A stretch of 36,226 nucleotides of DNA from NCBI GenBank assembly GCA_035260725.1, contig DATFUR010000010.1, positions 1-36,226 on the forward strand, in the 5' to 3' direction. The DNA comes from DASRFS01 sp035260725. Lineage in GTDB: Bacteria; Patescibacteriota; Microgenomatia; Levybacterales; UBA12049. The translations under genes and the position numbers were made by a program. The notes below the pieces were generated by a model that did no database searches, was not told the origin of the DNA, and saw nothing but the letters and a program-made list of their open reading frames with translations. Shown in pieces: positions 5,773 to 13,603 of this stretch. Positions within the stretch are counted from its first letter, which is position 1, and each line of letters starts with the position of its first letter.

Positions 5773-6047
5773 TGCTTTTGCAAAGGCTGAAAATTTCGGG
5801 ACACAGCATGGAGCCCTCAATCAAGGATGGAGCAGAAGTTTTAGCAAGTTCAATTCCCTTTATATTTTTTAAGCCAAAGGTAGGAAACGTTGTGGCTTTT
5901 AAATACTTTAACAAAATTTTGATCAAAAGAATAAAAAAATCCCAAAGCAATCATTTTCTTATGGAGGGAGACAACGTAAGCGACAGCCTTAAATTAGGCT
6001 GGGTCAATAAAAATGATATTATAGGTAAAGTAATTTATAAATTGTGA
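5772..6047 (+). CDS. sodX: NiSOD maturation protease (S26 signal-peptidase family)
   Basis: A 91-residue S26-type serine protease with Ser/Lys dyad: SGHSMEPSI (9-17) holds nucleophile Ser12, and ILIKRIK (49-55) holds the probable general base Lys52. A MEGDN-SDS-LGWV-IIGKV stretch completes the fold. Unlike ordinary signal peptidases it has no N-terminal membrane helix, as expected for the soluble enzyme that removes the NiSOD propeptide so that the His-Cys nickel hook can form. It overlaps sodN by one base and the methyltransferase by four, so the three are one transcript. The symbol sodX follows usage for NiSOD-linked S26 peptidases; the gene context makes the substrate assignment strong. 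Confidence 0.92.
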   Translation: MLLQRLKISGHSMEPSIKDGAEVLASSIPFIFFKPKVGNVVAFKYFNKILIKRIKKSQSNHFLMEGDNVSDSLKLGWVNKNDIIGKVIYKL

Positions 6048-6565
6048 TTTTAAACTTAGTTCTCCTCTTAATTATTCTCCTGCTTTTAATTTTTTTATCT
6101 ATGATTTGGCCGCCGGACAGCCCATGGGCTCCATGGTGGAGAACTTCCGATGAAAAGATAAGAAAAGCTTTTAAGCTCGCGGATTTGAGAGACTCGGATG
6201 TTGTCTACGATTTAGGGTCGGGTGACGGAAGATCGGTAATTATTGCTGCAAAAGAATTTGGGGCTCGGGGAATTGGGGTAGAGATTGATCCCTTGCGATT
6301 TTATTTGTCAAAACTATTTGCAAAGTTTAATGGAGTTTCCCACAAAACAAAATTTATTAAAAAAAGTTTTTTTGATGTCGACATTTCCGACGCAACAGTC
6401 ATTTTCGTTTATCTTGTTCCCAAGACTTTAGAAAAATTAAAACCTAAATTTTTAAAAGAACTAAAAAGAGGAACGAGAATAATAAGTATTAACTACGAAT
6501 CAACTTTATCAAAACAAAATGCGATTGAAGTTGATAGAAAGAAAATAACTCTTTACAAAATTTAA
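6044..6565 (+). CDS. Membrane-anchored class I methyltransferase, FAM173-like
   Basis: A GTG start at 6044 overlaps the sodX stop (GTGA). Residues 2-22 are a membrane helix. An aromatic/Pro-rich stretch (IWPPDSPWAPWW, 21-32) leads into a Rossmann methyltransferase: VVYDLGSGDGR (53-63) is motif I for S-adenosylmethionine and GVEIDP (78-83) holds the acidic residue after strand 2. A helix before the domain plus this DLGSGDGR signature resembles FAM173 (ATPSCKMT), whose eukaryotic members methylate lysines of mitochondrial membrane proteins. The target here is unknown; a protein lysine is plausible. Starting at Met20 would remove the anchor and break the overlap, so I prefer GTG. Translational coupling to sodN-sodX suggests a shared condition of use, not necessarily a shared substrate. 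Confidence 0.8.
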   Translation: MILNLVLLLIILLLLIFLSMIWPPDSPWAPWWRTSDEKIRKAFKLADLRDSDVVYDLGSGDGRSVIIAAKEFGARGIGVEIDPLRFYLSKLFAKFNGVSHKTKFIKKSFFDVDISDATVIFVYLVPKTLEKLKPKFLKELKRGTRIISINYESTLSKQNAIEVDRKKITLYKI

Positions 6566-6566
6566 A

Positions 6567-7520
6567 TTAGTTTTTAATTCTCAGTAGGGTCCAGCGGATT
6601 TTATCTGCAACTTTATAAATCTCATATAAGACCGGATTTATTACAAGATCGTAACTTCCCACAAATTCAATGTGTTCCGGGCCATACCCTTCTTTGAATC
6701 TGTGGAAACCATACCAAGGGTCATTTTTGTCGGGGATAGGTCCCAGTGCTCCCCACATATCGAATTTTTTAAGACCAATTTTCTTTCCCCATTTTATAAC
6801 TTCCCACATCATGAGGTTGCTGGCCATTGTTTCTCGGTTTTCACTGCTTGATGCGCCGTATGGATAATAAAGAGTGTCGTTGTAAACAAAAACTATCCAT
6901 GCAGCAAGAATTCTCTTTTTATATTTTGCCAAAAACAAATGCGCACTTAATTTATCTTTTGAGAGCTTGCCCTGAGCCTGCCGAAGGGTTTCCCACATAA
7001 GCCTGTGATATTTTTCCGAATGCGCGTAGAATCCTTGTCTTTGAGTAGTCTCTTTAGTCAGTTTTAAATATTCTTCAAAAGCTTTGTCTGAAGAATCCTC
7101 AACGATTTCGACTCCATGTTTCTGAGCAACTTTTATGTTGTAACGCGTTTTTGAATGCATATTTTTTAAAAGTTCTTCCTCGTTTTTAGTAAGGTCTAAG
7201 ATAAAGGTATATTTTGTAAATAGAGGATGAACAGCAGGTTTTAAATTTAGACTTTTGATTTTTTCTTTTGAATCCTGATTGTTGAGGACATTTGGTTCTA
7301 GCTGAATTAAGATACAATTCTCTTTTTTTCCTATATCCCTAAGTTCTTCGATCATTTTTAGGTCTGGCATGGGACCTTTGGGAAGGTATCCTATATTCCA
7401 ATTAGTGTGTGGAATTTTATGGATCGTAAGTTGTAAGTCTTTAGTATTTATAACTTTTACTCCCGATTTTTCGCGGAACTTTGCCCACTGCGTAGACTGA
7501 AGTGGATGATTATTTTTCAT
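6567..7520 (-). CDS. FemABX-family peptidyltransferase
   Basis: A 317-residue FemABX protein. It starts HPLQSTQWAKFRE like many family members, has the SKTRYNIKVAQKHGVEI motif (123-139) between the two GNAT-like subdomains, and ends with YYPYGASS, LMMWEVIKWGKKIGLKKFDMWG and FKEGYGP segments typical of the second domain. These enzymes move amino acids from aminoacyl-tRNA to the peptide of lipid II or peptidoglycan, building interpeptide bridges. The start overlaps the upstream helicase gene by four bases, so it is the second gene of that operon. Oddity: residues LRQAQGKLS (179-187) are encoded by a GC-rich repeat also found in the hrcA leader. It sits in a surface loop between otherwise family-like segments. 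Confidence 0.9.
   Translation of the reverse strand: MKNNHPLQSTQWAKFREKSGVKVINTKDLQLTIHKIPHTNWNIGYLPKGPMPDLKMIEELRDIGKKENCILIQLEPNVLNNQDSKEKIKSLNLKPAVHPLFTKYTFILDLTKNEEELLKNMHSKTRYNIKVAQKHGVEIVEDSSDKAFEEYLKLTKETTQRQGFYAHSEKYHRLMWETLRQAQGKLSKDKLSAHLFLAKYKKRILAAWIVFVYNDTLYYPYGASSSENRETMASNLMMWEVIKWGKKIGLKKFDMWGALGPIPDKNDPWYGFHRFKEGYGPEHIEFVGSYDLVINPVLYEIYKVADKIRWTLLRIKN
6961..6988 (-). repeat. Dispersed GC-rich repeat inside the FemABX gene, copy 1
   Basis: On the minus strand this reads CCCTTCGGCAGGCTCAGGGC and then AAGCTCTC. It matches the copy at 36071-36098 at 22 of the first 24 positions. Repeats with a CTTCGACAGGCTCAGG core occur as short dispersed elements in many bacteria. Here it stays in frame and adds LRQAQGKLS to the protein. 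Confidence 0.7.
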
Positions 7521-9343
7521 AAGTAATCCGGCACATCTTGTCTCTCCAAAAGGTTTTCGGAAAGAGTTTCTTTTGGCAGTTCCAAAATAAATCTCGAAAC
7601 TACATTACTGGTTCTTTGTCCGAAGTATAATCTTCTTCGCGAATATGTTAAAAAAAGTTTTTCTTTTGCTCGGGTAATGCCGACATAACAAAGTCTTCTT
7701 TCCTCTTCGAGTTCGTTCCTATCCATAAGGCTTCTGGAATGAGGGAATAATCCCTCTTCCATTCCCACCATAAATACCACAGGAAATTCTAAACCTTTGG
7801 CAGCGTGGAAAGTCATTAAATTAACAGCGTCTTTTTTTTCATCTCCATTAGGCTTGTCGGGAAGATACTCTTGCTCGACGAGCGCCACATTCTCTAGAAA
7901 ATTATTTATTTCCGGAAATTCAATTGCAACCGATCTTAATTCTTTTATATTTTCTAGTCTTGTTCTGTCTTCTTCGTCTTTCTCGTCGAACATAGACAGG
8001 TAATCGATCTTTTTAACAACACCGTCTAATATTTCTATGGTAGCTTTTCCTAATTCCGCAGTTTTTGCAAACTCCTCGAATTTTTCGAGTCTTCCTTTAC
8101 CTAATTTTTCCACTCTCTTGTAAGAAATTTTCTCTTTAGGATTTACAAGAAGTTTTAGGAAGGCTAGGATATCTTTTATTTCTTTTCTCTCGTAGAATCT
8201 TGTTCCACCTATTAGAATATAAGGCAGGGAGAGGTGTAAAAAAACCTCTTCGATGGATCTTGATTGAGCATTTGTTCTATAGAGAATAGTAAAATCAGAA
8301 AACTTTAGATCCGGGTATTGATATTTAATGTTGCTTATCTGACCGGCTATGAATTCGGCCTCATTTTGTTCGTTTTCCGCTTCGAATAAATTTATATCTT
8401 CTCCTCCCTGTTTTTCGGTCCAAAGAGAAAGAATAGGGTGTGATGTATTTTTCGAAATCACAGAAGAGGCCGCATCCAAAATTTTTTGCGTCGATCTATA
8501 ATTTTGAGAAAGTTTAAAAGTTTTGGTATTTGCGAAATCCTCTTCGAATTTTTTCAAATTTTGGAAGTCTGCTCCCCGGAAACTATAAATACTTTGAGAA
8601 AAATCTCCAACAACGCTTATATTCTGATTTTTTTTTGCAAGAAGCTTTGTCAGTTCGTATTGTGCATGATTGGTGTCTTGGTATTCATCTACTAAAATGT
8701 ATTGGAATTTATTCTGATATTTAGAAAGAATATCTTTATTTTCTTTTAAAAGTAAAACAGTCTTGAGAATTAAATCATCAAAATCCAAAGCATTATTATC
8801 TTTTAGAGTTTTTTGATAAACAGTGTAAACTTTACTTACTACTTCCTGGAAATGTCCCCTGGCATAGTTTAGGTAACCAAGGGAATCGATAAGCTCATTC
8901 TTTGCTTGAGAAATTGTATTAAGGACAGAAGATGGTTTGTACTCTTTGGGAGAAATTCCTAAAAGTTTCATGGCTTCTTTTATTGCGTCTATCTGGTCTT
9001 GAGTATCATAAATAACATAGCTATTGCCAACTCCCACATATTTTCCGTCAATTCTTAGAATTTTGCTGCACAAAGAATGAAATGTGGAAATAGTAACTGC
9101 CGTTGATTTTCCTATGGCTTTTGCCACTCTTTCTTTCATCTCTGCGGCGGCTTTGTTTGTAAAAGTCACCATAAGAATATTGTTGGGATCGACACCCTTC
9201 TCGTTTATTAGATAAATAACTTTGTAGGTTAAAACTCTTGTTTTTCCACTTCCGGCTCCCGCCAAAATTATCATAGGTCCTTGTGTATTTTCCACAGCTT
9301 TTGCTTGTTCCTCGTTTAAGTCCTTGAGAAGGTCTCGTTTCAT
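7517..9343 (-). CDS. UvrD/PcrA-family superfamily 1 DNA helicase
   Basis: A 608-residue SF1A helicase from the ATG at 9343. Motifs run in order: Q-motif LNEEQAKAV, Walker A AGAGSGKTR (about 29-37), Ia TFTNKAAAEM, TFHSLCSKILR, Walker B LVDEYQDTNHAQY, motif III GDFSQSIYSFRGAD, IV QNYRST, V TFHAAKGLEFPVVF, VI LCYVGITRAKEK. UvrD and PcrA unwind DNA 3'-5' in excision and mismatch repair and strip proteins from replicating DNA. At about 110 residues less than the usual 720, the loss falls mainly in the 2B region and the C-terminus. The start is chosen six codons into the frame because a TATTAT box lies directly before it. It is divergent from tpiA and leads the femX operon. Confidence 0.92.
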   Translation of the reverse strand: MKRDLLKDLNEEQAKAVENTQGPMIILAGAGSGKTRVLTYKVIYLINEKGVDPNNILMVTFTNKAAAEMKERVAKAIGKSTAVTISTFHSLCSKILRIDGKYVGVGNSYVIYDTQDQIDAIKEAMKLLGISPKEYKPSSVLNTISQAKNELIDSLGYLNYARGHFQEVVSKVYTVYQKTLKDNNALDFDDLILKTVLLLKENKDILSKYQNKFQYILVDEYQDTNHAQYELTKLLAKKNQNISVVGDFSQSIYSFRGADFQNLKKFEEDFANTKTFKLSQNYRSTQKILDAASSVISKNTSHPILSLWTEKQGGEDINLFEAENEQNEAEFIAGQISNIKYQYPDLKFSDFTILYRTNAQSRSIEEVFLHLSLPYILIGGTRFYERKEIKDILAFLKLLVNPKEKISYKRVEKLGKGRLEKFEEFAKTAELGKATIEILDGVVKKIDYLSMFDEKDEEDRTRLENIKELRSVAIEFPEINNFLENVALVEQEYLPDKPNGDEKKDAVNLMTFHAAKGLEFPVVFMVGMEEGLFPHSRSLMDRNELEEERRLCYVGITRAKEKLFLTYSRRRLYFGQRTSNVVSRFILELPKETLSENLLERQDVPDYL

Positions 9344-9353
9344 ACCGTATAAT
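9324..9353. promoter_or_regulatory. Overlapping divergent promoters of the helicase and tpiA
   Basis: Plus strand: TTGAGA (9324-9329), 18-base spacer and TATAAT (9348-9353), eight bases before the tpiA ATG. Minus strand: overlapping TATTAT boxes occur in the same AT tract, five to eight bases before the helicase ATG at 9343. The two start codons are only 18 bases apart, so both transcripts should be leaderless and transcription should be mutually exclusive. Confidence 0.6.
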
Positions 9354-9361
9354 AATAGCAC

Positions 9362-10027
9362 ATGAAGCCAATCCTAATAGTCGCAAACCTTAAGTCAAAT
9401 AAGACCAAAAACGAGGCCGAAAAATGGCTTGAAGAAATGTCCCGCATTAAGAATCTTCCGAATCTCTCGAACAAAAAAATTGTAGTTTGTCCACCCTTTA
9501 CTCTTTTAGATTTTTTTAACTCTTATATTTTAAACCATGAGATTCCGATAGAATTGGGGGCTCAGAATATATCTCGCCTTCCGGAAGGCGCTTATACAGG
9601 GGAGATAAACGGAGCACAAATTAGAGAATTTGCAAAGTACACAATAGTGGGGCATTCGGAAAGAAGAAGCGGGTTTGGTGAAGACGAAAGTATTGTTGAA
9701 GAAAAAGTTAAAATGTCTATAGACTATAATTTGATTCCAATTCTCTGCGTTCAAAACGAAAACAACACTATTCCAAACGGAGTTTCCATAGTTGTTTACG
9801 AACCTGTTTTTGCAATTGGGACCGGGGAATCCGACGATCCGCAAAATGCCGAAGACATAGCCAAGAAGATAAAAACTTCTGCAAAAGTGGAGCAAGTTCT
9901 TTATGGAGGCAGTGTTACTTCAGGCAACGTAAAGGGTTTTACTCAAAAAGAGAATCTAAGTGGAGTTTTGGTCGGAGGAGCGTCGCTTGAGGCTTTAGAA
10001 TTTATAAAAATAATCGAAAATGTTTAA
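9362..10027 (+). CDS. tpiA: Triosephosphate isomerase, short form
   Basis: A TIM-barrel isomerase interconverting dihydroxyacetone phosphate and glyceraldehyde 3-phosphate in glycolysis. Catalytic residues are in place: Asn9 and Lys11 in VANLKSN, His98 in IVGHSERR, Glu147 in VYEPVFAIGTG. YGGSV and GVLVGGASL form the phosphate site. At 221 residues it is about 30 shorter than usual; the loss lies between LCV (128-130) and the catalytic-Glu strand, where the LCVGE motif and the helix after it are missing (QNENNTIPNG instead). The start follows the -10 box by 8 bases. It overlaps the LCP gene by eight bases, so glycolysis and envelope genes share a transcript. Confidence 0.93.
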   Translation: MKPILIVANLKSNKTKNEAEKWLEEMSRIKNLPNLSNKKIVVCPPFTLLDFFNSYILNHEIPIELGAQNISRLPEGAYTGEINGAQIREFAKYTIVGHSERRSGFGEDESIVEEKVKMSIDYNLIPILCVQNENNTIPNGVSIVVYEPVFAIGTGESDDPQNAEDIAKKIKTSAKVEQVLYGGSVTSGNVKGFTQKENLSGVLVGGASLEALEFIKIIENV

Positions 10028-11150
10028 GAACTTTAGGAAAACATTAAAAACGCATAAATTATTTTTGATAATAATAGTTTTGTTATTTATTTTTATCTTA
10101 CTTTTTGGAAAACTTATTTTTACAGCAGCCAAATGGTCCCCGGTATTTTTCCAATATATTTTCCAGAATGAAAGTTCCCTTAAAACATCGGACGACAGAG
10201 TGAATGTATTATTTTTAGGAATTGGGGGCGGAAGACACGACGGGCCGCTTCTTACAGATACTATTATTTACGCAAGCATTAACCCGGTAAAGCAAAAGGT
10301 AACTCTAATCTCCATTCCGCGAGATTTATGGGTTCCGGATTTAGAGTCTACCAGTAAAAAAATAAACACTGCTTATGTGTACGGAGAAGAAAAGCATAAA
10401 AATGGCGGTCTCCCTCTTGTAAAAGCAGTGGTTGAAAAAATTCTTAATCAACCCGTTGATTATATTTTGCTGATTGATTTTGAGGGGTTTGTAAAAGCAA
10501 TAGATAGGGTTGGAGGAATAGATGTAAATGTGCAAAGAAACTTTGAGGATTTTGAATATCCAATTAACGGAAAAGAAACCGATACATGTGGATTCACCGG
10601 AAACGAGTTTGAAAAACGGGCCACCTCATCGGCTATCTTTGAGTCATTTCCGTGTCGGTATGAACATCTTAATTTTCAACAAGGATCGCAGCATATGGAT
10701 GGAGAAACTGCTCTAAAATTTGTTCGCTCACGCCACGCAAAGGGAATAGAGGGCACAGATTTTGCACGAGGCAAGAGGCAAGAACTGGTAATAGAAGCGT
10801 TTAAAAGAAAACTATTTTCTGTGAATACTCTTTTAAATCCTGGAAGATTAATGAGTTTGTACGATGTAGTTAAAGACAGTATTCGTACAAATATAAAGCA
10901 AGATGAGTATGATGATTTTATAAAGCTTGCACAGAAAATGAAAAACTCCGAAACAAATAATGTTGTCTTTTCTTATACGGATCCGTATTCGGGGCAACAA
11001 GGAATTTTTATTAATCCTTTAGACTCTGAAAAGTACGATAACGAATGGGTTTTAATTCCTCGAGCGGGTAATGGAAATTTTTCTGAAGTCCAAAAATATG
11101 TAGATTGCGAAATAAAAATAGGTAACTGCCCTATAAACTCCAAATATTAA
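10020..11150 (+). CDS. LytR-CpsA-Psr (LCP) family glycopolymer ligase
   Basis: A 376-residue protein with a short basic cytosolic N-terminus, one membrane helix (about 13-36) and an extracellular LCP domain. VNVLFLGIGGG (61-71), LLTDTIIYASI (77-87) and LISIPRDLWV (96-105) are the core motifs. FVRSRHAKG followed by DFARGKRQELV carries the arginines that bind the polyprenyl pyrophosphate. LCP enzymes transfer undecaprenyl-linked glycopolymers to peptidoglycan or other acceptors. It overlaps tpiA and precedes two GT-C glycosyltransferases, which fits making and attaching a surface glycan. An insert with several cysteines (DTCGF, FPCRYEH) may form a disulfide outside the cell. Confidence 0.93.
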   Translation: MFKNFRKTLKTHKLFLIIIVLLFIFILLFGKLIFTAAKWSPVFFQYIFQNESSLKTSDDRVNVLFLGIGGGRHDGPLLTDTIIYASINPVKQKVTLISIPRDLWVPDLESTSKKINTAYVYGEEKHKNGGLPLVKAVVEKILNQPVDYILLIDFEGFVKAIDRVGGIDVNVQRNFEDFEYPINGKETDTCGFTGNEFEKRATSSAIFESFPCRYEHLNFQQGSQHMDGETALKFVRSRHAKGIEGTDFARGKRQELVIEAFKRKLFSVNTLLNPGRLMSLYDVVKDSIRTNIKQDEYDDFIKLAQKMKNSETNNVVFSYTDPYSGQQGIFINPLDSEKYDNEWVLIPRAGNGNFSEVQKYVDCEIKIGNCPINSKY

Positions 11151-11153
11151 TTC

Positions 11154-12368
11154 ATGGCTTTTAAAATTTTTTTGTTTGCAGTTTTGTTTTTGCGAATAAT
11201 TCTATTTAATATTCCCAGTTTTCAAATAGATATGAATGCGTGGGAATCGTGGTCTTATAGATTGGTTACTCTGGGCTTGTCTAATTTTTATTCTTTTGAT
11301 TATTTTGCAGATTATTTCCCCGGCTATCTTTATATTCTGTGGATTTTTGGAAGTTTTTATCACTTTATTTTTCCTCAACTCTCTTTTTCCAATATCGGAT
11401 TTGAATTTATGGTTAAGTTTATAACCACGTTATTCGATATTGGAACAGCTTATTATATTTATAAAATAGTCAATAAATATCTTCCCAAATTTTCAAAATT
11501 TGCAGCATTATTTTATTTGGTAAATCCTGCTGTTATCTTTAACAGTTCGGTTTGGGGTCAAATAGATGGAATTTTCACTTTTTTTCTAGTGTATTCCTGC
11601 TTTTTATTAACAGAAGTCAAAAAACCCATTGAATCTTCCTTTGTTTCTTCTATTGCTGTTTTAATTAAGCCCCACTCTCTGGCATTATTACCCGCTTTTG
11701 TGCTGTATAACTTTAAATTTTATGAAAAATATTTGGTAGTGGTGTTACTCATACTTTTGTTGGTACCGATTATTATGTCTATACCCTTTTTTCCAAATAA
11801 TCCTGTCTTGGGTCTCGTTAGTCTTTCGAGAAGTTCTGCAAATGTTTATCCATTCACGTCATTGTTCGCATTTAATTTTTGGGGGATTTTAGGTTGGTGG
11901 AAGTCGGACAAAAGCTCTCTTTTCTCTTTGTCATATCAGATCTGGGGGTTTGTTTTATATGCTGTCTCCATGATTTTTATTTTGTATCCTGCTGTAAAAA
12001 ATAAAATTAAATCTAAGCATTTTTACCTGGTTTCCTTCTTGTCTTTCATGTCTTTTTATCTTTTTCTAACTAGAATGCACGAAAGATATTTATTTGCCTC
12101 TCTGGCTTTTATTTTAATTGCCGCCTTTATAAATAAATCCAAACTGCTCGGTTTAATATATTTTTTTATTTCTATAGTTCATTTTATTAATTTATGGTAC
12201 GTATATTACTACTATAATTTTGTTTACAACGACATTAAAACCGGCAACAATTTTTTCTACATGGCTATAGATGGGAATAAGACAATTTTGTCTCTAGCGG
12301 TAATTGCTTGTTTTGTCACCGTTTTAGTTTATTACTATAAATCTTTTAATGAAAAAATTTCTAAATAA
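11154..12368 (+). CDS. GT-C fold membrane glycosyltransferase (GT87/PIG-M-like)
   Basis: A 404-residue polytopic protein with about 10-11 hydrophobic helices. The first extracytoplasmic loop carries FQIDMNAWESW (23-33), with Asp26 as the likely catalytic acidic residue of a GT-C enzyme. SSVWGQIDGIF (131-141) matches the WGQxD motif of GT87 and related mannosyltransferases, and MHERY occurs later. Such enzymes use polyprenyl-phosphate sugars to glycosylate lipid-linked glycans or lipids on the outer face. Substrate is not determinable. The start is 3 bases after the LCP stop and the end overlaps the PMT gene by 20 bases, so this is one operon. Confidence 0.82.
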   Translation: MAFKIFLFAVLFLRIILFNIPSFQIDMNAWESWSYRLVTLGLSNFYSFDYFADYFPGYLYILWIFGSFYHFIFPQLSFSNIGFEFMVKFITTLFDIGTAYYIYKIVNKYLPKFSKFAALFYLVNPAVIFNSSVWGQIDGIFTFFLVYSCFLLTEVKKPIESSFVSSIAVLIKPHSLALLPAFVLYNFKFYEKYLVVVLLILLLVPIIMSIPFFPNNPVLGLVSLSRSSANVYPFTSLFAFNFWGILGWWKSDKSSLFSLSYQIWGFVLYAVSMIFILYPAVKNKIKSKHFYLVSFLSFMSFYLFLTRMHERYLFASLAFILIAAFINKSKLLGLIYFFISIVHFINLWYVYYYYNFVYNDIKTGNNFFYMAIDGNKTILSLAVIACFVTVLVYYYKSFNEKISK

Positions 12369-13602
12369 GTTTTGCTTGGAAATTGTTGTTTTTGGTTTTG
12401 CACTATTCACGAGATTTTGGAGATTGGATTATCCCAAAACTCACATTTTTGATGAGGTTTACCATGCGTTTACAGCCCAAGCTATGGTTAAGTGGGATCC
12501 AAGATCCTGGGAGTGGTGGAACACCTCGCCGGCAGGATTTGCTTACGAGTGGACTCATCCGCCTCTAGCCAAAGAATTTATGGCGCTTTCTATTCTTGTT
12601 TTTGGGGACACAAGTTTTGCATGGAGATTCTTTTCCGCATTATTTGGTTTTGGATCAATAATTTTAATCTATTTAATTTCTTATTATCTTTTTAAAAATA
12701 GAAGAGTGGCACTTCTTTCTGCTCTGGTCGCCTCGTTAGATGGTTTGCTTTTGGTCATGTCCAGAATCGCCATGAATGATAGCTATTTTTTATTTTTTTC
12801 TCTTCTGTCCATATATTTATTCCTCAAAAAGAGAAATTTCCTAATGGGTTTATCATTGGGATTGGCAATTGCATCTAAGTGGACAGGATTTTTTGCAATA
12901 ATAATTATCTTAGCTTTGTTTATTTATGAGAATCTAAATTCTAGAAAATTAAAATCAAAAAATATTTTAAAATTTGTATTCTTTCTTTTTGTTACCCCTT
13001 TAGTCATATATATTGCATCATATACGCCTTTTTTCCTGCAGCGGCACATTCCGCCTAACCAAAACTTTACAAATGTTCAGACTTTTATAGAGCTTCAGCA
13101 GCAAATGTGGTGGTATCACACAAATTTAAAAGCCACTCATCCATACCAGTCAACTCCCTTTGATTGGATTTTTGATTTGAGACCTGTTTGGTTATTTGTG
13201 GATTACCAAAAAGAAAAAGTTGCTAATATTTACACTTTGGAAAATCCTATGATTGCCTGGTTTGGTTTAGTTTCGATTTTATTCCTTGTCTTTGAGTTTT
13301 TCAAAAAAAGAACTTTGCCTTATTTATTAGTGCCGCTTTCTTATTTGAGTTTTTTTGTTTTATGGTTTCATTCCCCAAGAATTATGTTTAACTATCATTA
13401 TCTTGCGTCAACAGCGTTTCTAGCAATTGCAATTGGTTTCACACTTAATAAATTAATGAATAGCAAATTAGGAAAGGTTTTATTCTTTTCTTTTTTAATT
13501 CTTATGATTTCCCTCTCGATCTACTTTTATCCATTATGGACCGGAGTTAGTGTGGCAACGGATTTTAACAATAACTATTTCTGGATTAAGAGTTGGAAAT
13601 AG
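12349..13602 (+). CDS. PMT/GT39-family phospholipid-dependent glycosyltransferase
   Basis: A 417-residue GT-C membrane enzyme of the protein O-mannosyltransferase family. The first loop holds HIFDEVYHA (32-40) with the Asp35-Glu36 pair, then THPPLAKEF (69-77), the family's HPPLGK motif. LVMSRIAMNDSYF and ASKWTGFF follow and match conserved PMT helices. These enzymes move a sugar from a polyprenyl phosphate to Ser/Thr of exported proteins or to surface glycans. It is the last gene of the tpiA-LCP-GT operon and converges with the surface-protein gene 1 base away. Ser/Thr-rich linkers in the surface proteins at 13604 and 21048 would be natural targets, but that is inference. Confidence 0.85.
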   Translation: MKKFLNKFCLEIVVFGFALFTRFWRLDYPKTHIFDEVYHAFTAQAMVKWDPRSWEWWNTSPAGFAYEWTHPPLAKEFMALSILVFGDTSFAWRFFSALFGFGSIILIYLISYYLFKNRRVALLSALVASLDGLLLVMSRIAMNDSYFLFFSLLSIYLFLKKRNFLMGLSLGLAIASKWTGFFAIIIILALFIYENLNSRKLKSKNILKFVFFLFVTPLVIYIASYTPFFLQRHIPPNQNFTNVQTFIELQQQMWWYHTNLKATHPYQSTPFDWIFDLRPVWLFVDYQKEKVANIYTLENPMIAWFGLVSILFLVFEFFKKRTLPYLLVPLSYLSFFVLWFHSPRIMFNYHYLASTAFLAIAIGFTLNKLMNSKLGKVLFFSFLILMISLSIYFYPLWTGVSVATDFNNNYFWIKSWK

Positions 13603-13603
13603 T

